From positions 1,488,001-1,552,000 of the forward strand of contig NZ_JACVEE010000001.1 in the NCBI RefSeq assembly GCF_015355755.1: a stretch of 64,000 nt of DNA, read 5' to 3'. A program made the translations under genes and the position numbers. Shown one piece after another: positions 63,284-64,000 of the stretch (its first letter is position 1; every line of letters starts with the position of its first letter). The notes under the pieces are model-generated. The model searched no databases, was not told where the DNA came from, and worked only from the letters and a program-made list of their open reading frames with translations. The DNA is from Nocardia sp. XZ_19_385. GTDB lineage: Bacteria > Actinomycetota > Actinomycetes > Mycobacteriales > Mycobacteriaceae.

Positions 63284-64000
63284 CTATTCCTCGGCCGCCA
63301 GCTGACCGCAGGCGGCGGCGATCTCCTGGCCGCGCGTATCGCGTACGGTGCAGCTCACGCCGGATGCGATCACTCTCCGGACAAACTCATCCTGGACAGG
63401 CTTGGGGCTGGCGTCCCATTTGCTGCCGGGCGTCGGGTTGAGAGGAATCAGATTCACGTGAACGAGCTGGGCCAGATGCTTCCGGAGCAATTTGCCGAGC
63501 AGGTCTGCTCTCCAGGGCTGATCGTTGATATCTCGAATCAATGCATATTCGATCGATACTCTTCGACCAGTTCGGTCGGCATAAGCTCGCGCGGCATCGA
63601 GAACTTCGGCGACATCCCATCGCTCGTTGATCGGCACCAGAGTGTTGCGCAATTCGTCATCCGGAGTATGGAGCGAAACTGCCAAGCGCACTTGCAAGCC
63701 CTGTTCCGACAGCCGCCTAATAGCCGGTACGACTCCGACTGTCGAAACAGTAATGGAGCGCTGAGATATTCCAAGACCAGCCGGAGCAGGATCAGCGATT
63801 CGGTGAATCGCGTTAATGACCCTGCTCACGTTGGCGAGAGGTTCACCCATTCCCATAAATACGATATTCGAGAGCCGTCCGGGGCCACCGCTCATTTTAC
63901 CGTCGCGGATCGCAGCCGCGCCCAGACGAACCTGGTCGACTATTTCGGCGGTAGAAAGATTACGAGTGAGCCCACCCTGTCCGGTCGCACAGAAAGGACA
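63284..64000 (-). CDS. rlmN: RlmN dual-specificity RNA methyltransferase, second copy (5' part beyond window)
   Basis: The 238 codons in the window run to the right edge inside the radical-SAM cluster motif ([10 protein letters not shown]). The rest is complete: [61 protein letters not shown] and Cys in [11 protein letters not shown]. RlmN methylates A2503 of 23S rRNA and A37 of some tRNAs. The DNA is visibly less GC-rich than the fragment beside it, with codons such as AAT, ATA and GTA, so this copy is probably acquired. It may compensate for the broken native gene. Confidence 0.88.
   Translation of the reverse strand, partial: CPFCATGQGGLTRNLSTAEIVDQVRLGAAAIRDGKMSGGPGRLSNIVFMGMGEPLANVSRVINAIHRIADPAPAGLGISQRSITVSTVGVVPAIRRLSEQGLQVRLAVSLHTPDDELRNTLVPINERWDVAEVLDAARAYADRTGRRVSIEYALIRDINDQPWRADLLGKLLRKHLAQLVHVNLIPLNPTPGSKWDASPKPVQDEFVRRVIASGVSCTVRDTRGQEIAAACGQLAAEE

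Overview
The window reads as chromosomal DNA from a high-GC, mycolic-acid-type actinomycete, most likely Nocardia or a close relative. The evidence is strong GC bias at third codon positions, many GTG starts, genes typical of Corynebacteriales (Mqo, a Rip1-type site-2 protease, an EmbR-like regulator, PknH-like kinases, DUF2631, DUF5997, DUF4254), and gene blocks that match my recollection of the M. tuberculosis order efpA-cysG-cobB-cobO-chelatase-GNAT-mqo and dxr-rip-gcpE-GNAT-PBP. The genus is inferred from these features; no search was run. No rRNA, tRNA or CRISPR array was seen.

Layout. 1-2.1 kb: a truncated EfpA-like efflux pump and a CysG/CobA-type siroheme/cobalamin enzyme. 2.3-10.3 kb: an accessory block with a secreted hydrolase, two paralogous DoxX-like membrane proteins (one frameshifted) flanking a DrrAB-type ABC exporter, an APH-like kinase and a CrtC-like protein. 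10.4-15.5 kb: corrin genes cobE, cobB, cobO and a fused ChlI/ChlD chelatase, all on the minus strand. 15.6-26.3 kb: mostly housekeeping genes (ElaA-type GNAT, mqo, hydrolases, a lipoprotein, a repeat-expanded cobQ, map, an LLM flavoprotein, DUF4126). 26.3-35.2 kb: a DMT transporter, then a phosphonate uptake and degradation locus (PhnSTUV-type ABC transporter, phosphonatase-like HAD enzyme, FAD aminophosphonate oxidase, PhnF-like repressor with two matching operators). 35.3-46.5 kb: accessory genes (a 1102-residue HEAT-repeat protein, GH1 glycosidase, XRE/DUF5753 regulator, amino-acid permease, ImmA/IrrE-like peptidase, two DUF4254 proteins) and a small GIY-YIG element bounded by perfect inverted palindromes. 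46.5-53.5 kb: MEP-pathway genes dxr and ispG around rip1, with a GNAT and a lipoprotein PBP. 53.5-61.3 kb: an EmbR-like FHA regulator, a LysR regulator, DUF5997, two tandem Ser/Thr kinases (one frameshifted), a fructosamine-kinase-like protein and a membrane protein. 61.5-64 kb: two decayed genes, a native-looking 3' fragment of rlmN and, beside it, a second less GC-rich rlmN that runs off the right edge.

The clearest functional module is the phosphonate locus. The transporter imports an aminophosphonate, the FAD oxidase would deaminate it to a phosphono-aldehyde, the HAD enzyme would cleave the C-P bond, and the GntR protein would repress the operon through two TGG-T-TAGACCA-type palindromes.

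The most unusual signals are repeat-driven: six in-frame 63-bp repeats inside cobQ; a minisatellite-rich ORF joined by 4-nt overlaps to both neighbours in the phosphonate operon; REP palindromes that bound a GIY-YIG gene and give both neighbouring reading frames a start codon; a duplicated, synonymously diverged 3' tail of the chelatase gene; and the displaced rlmN at the right edge, which may mark the start of an integrated element.
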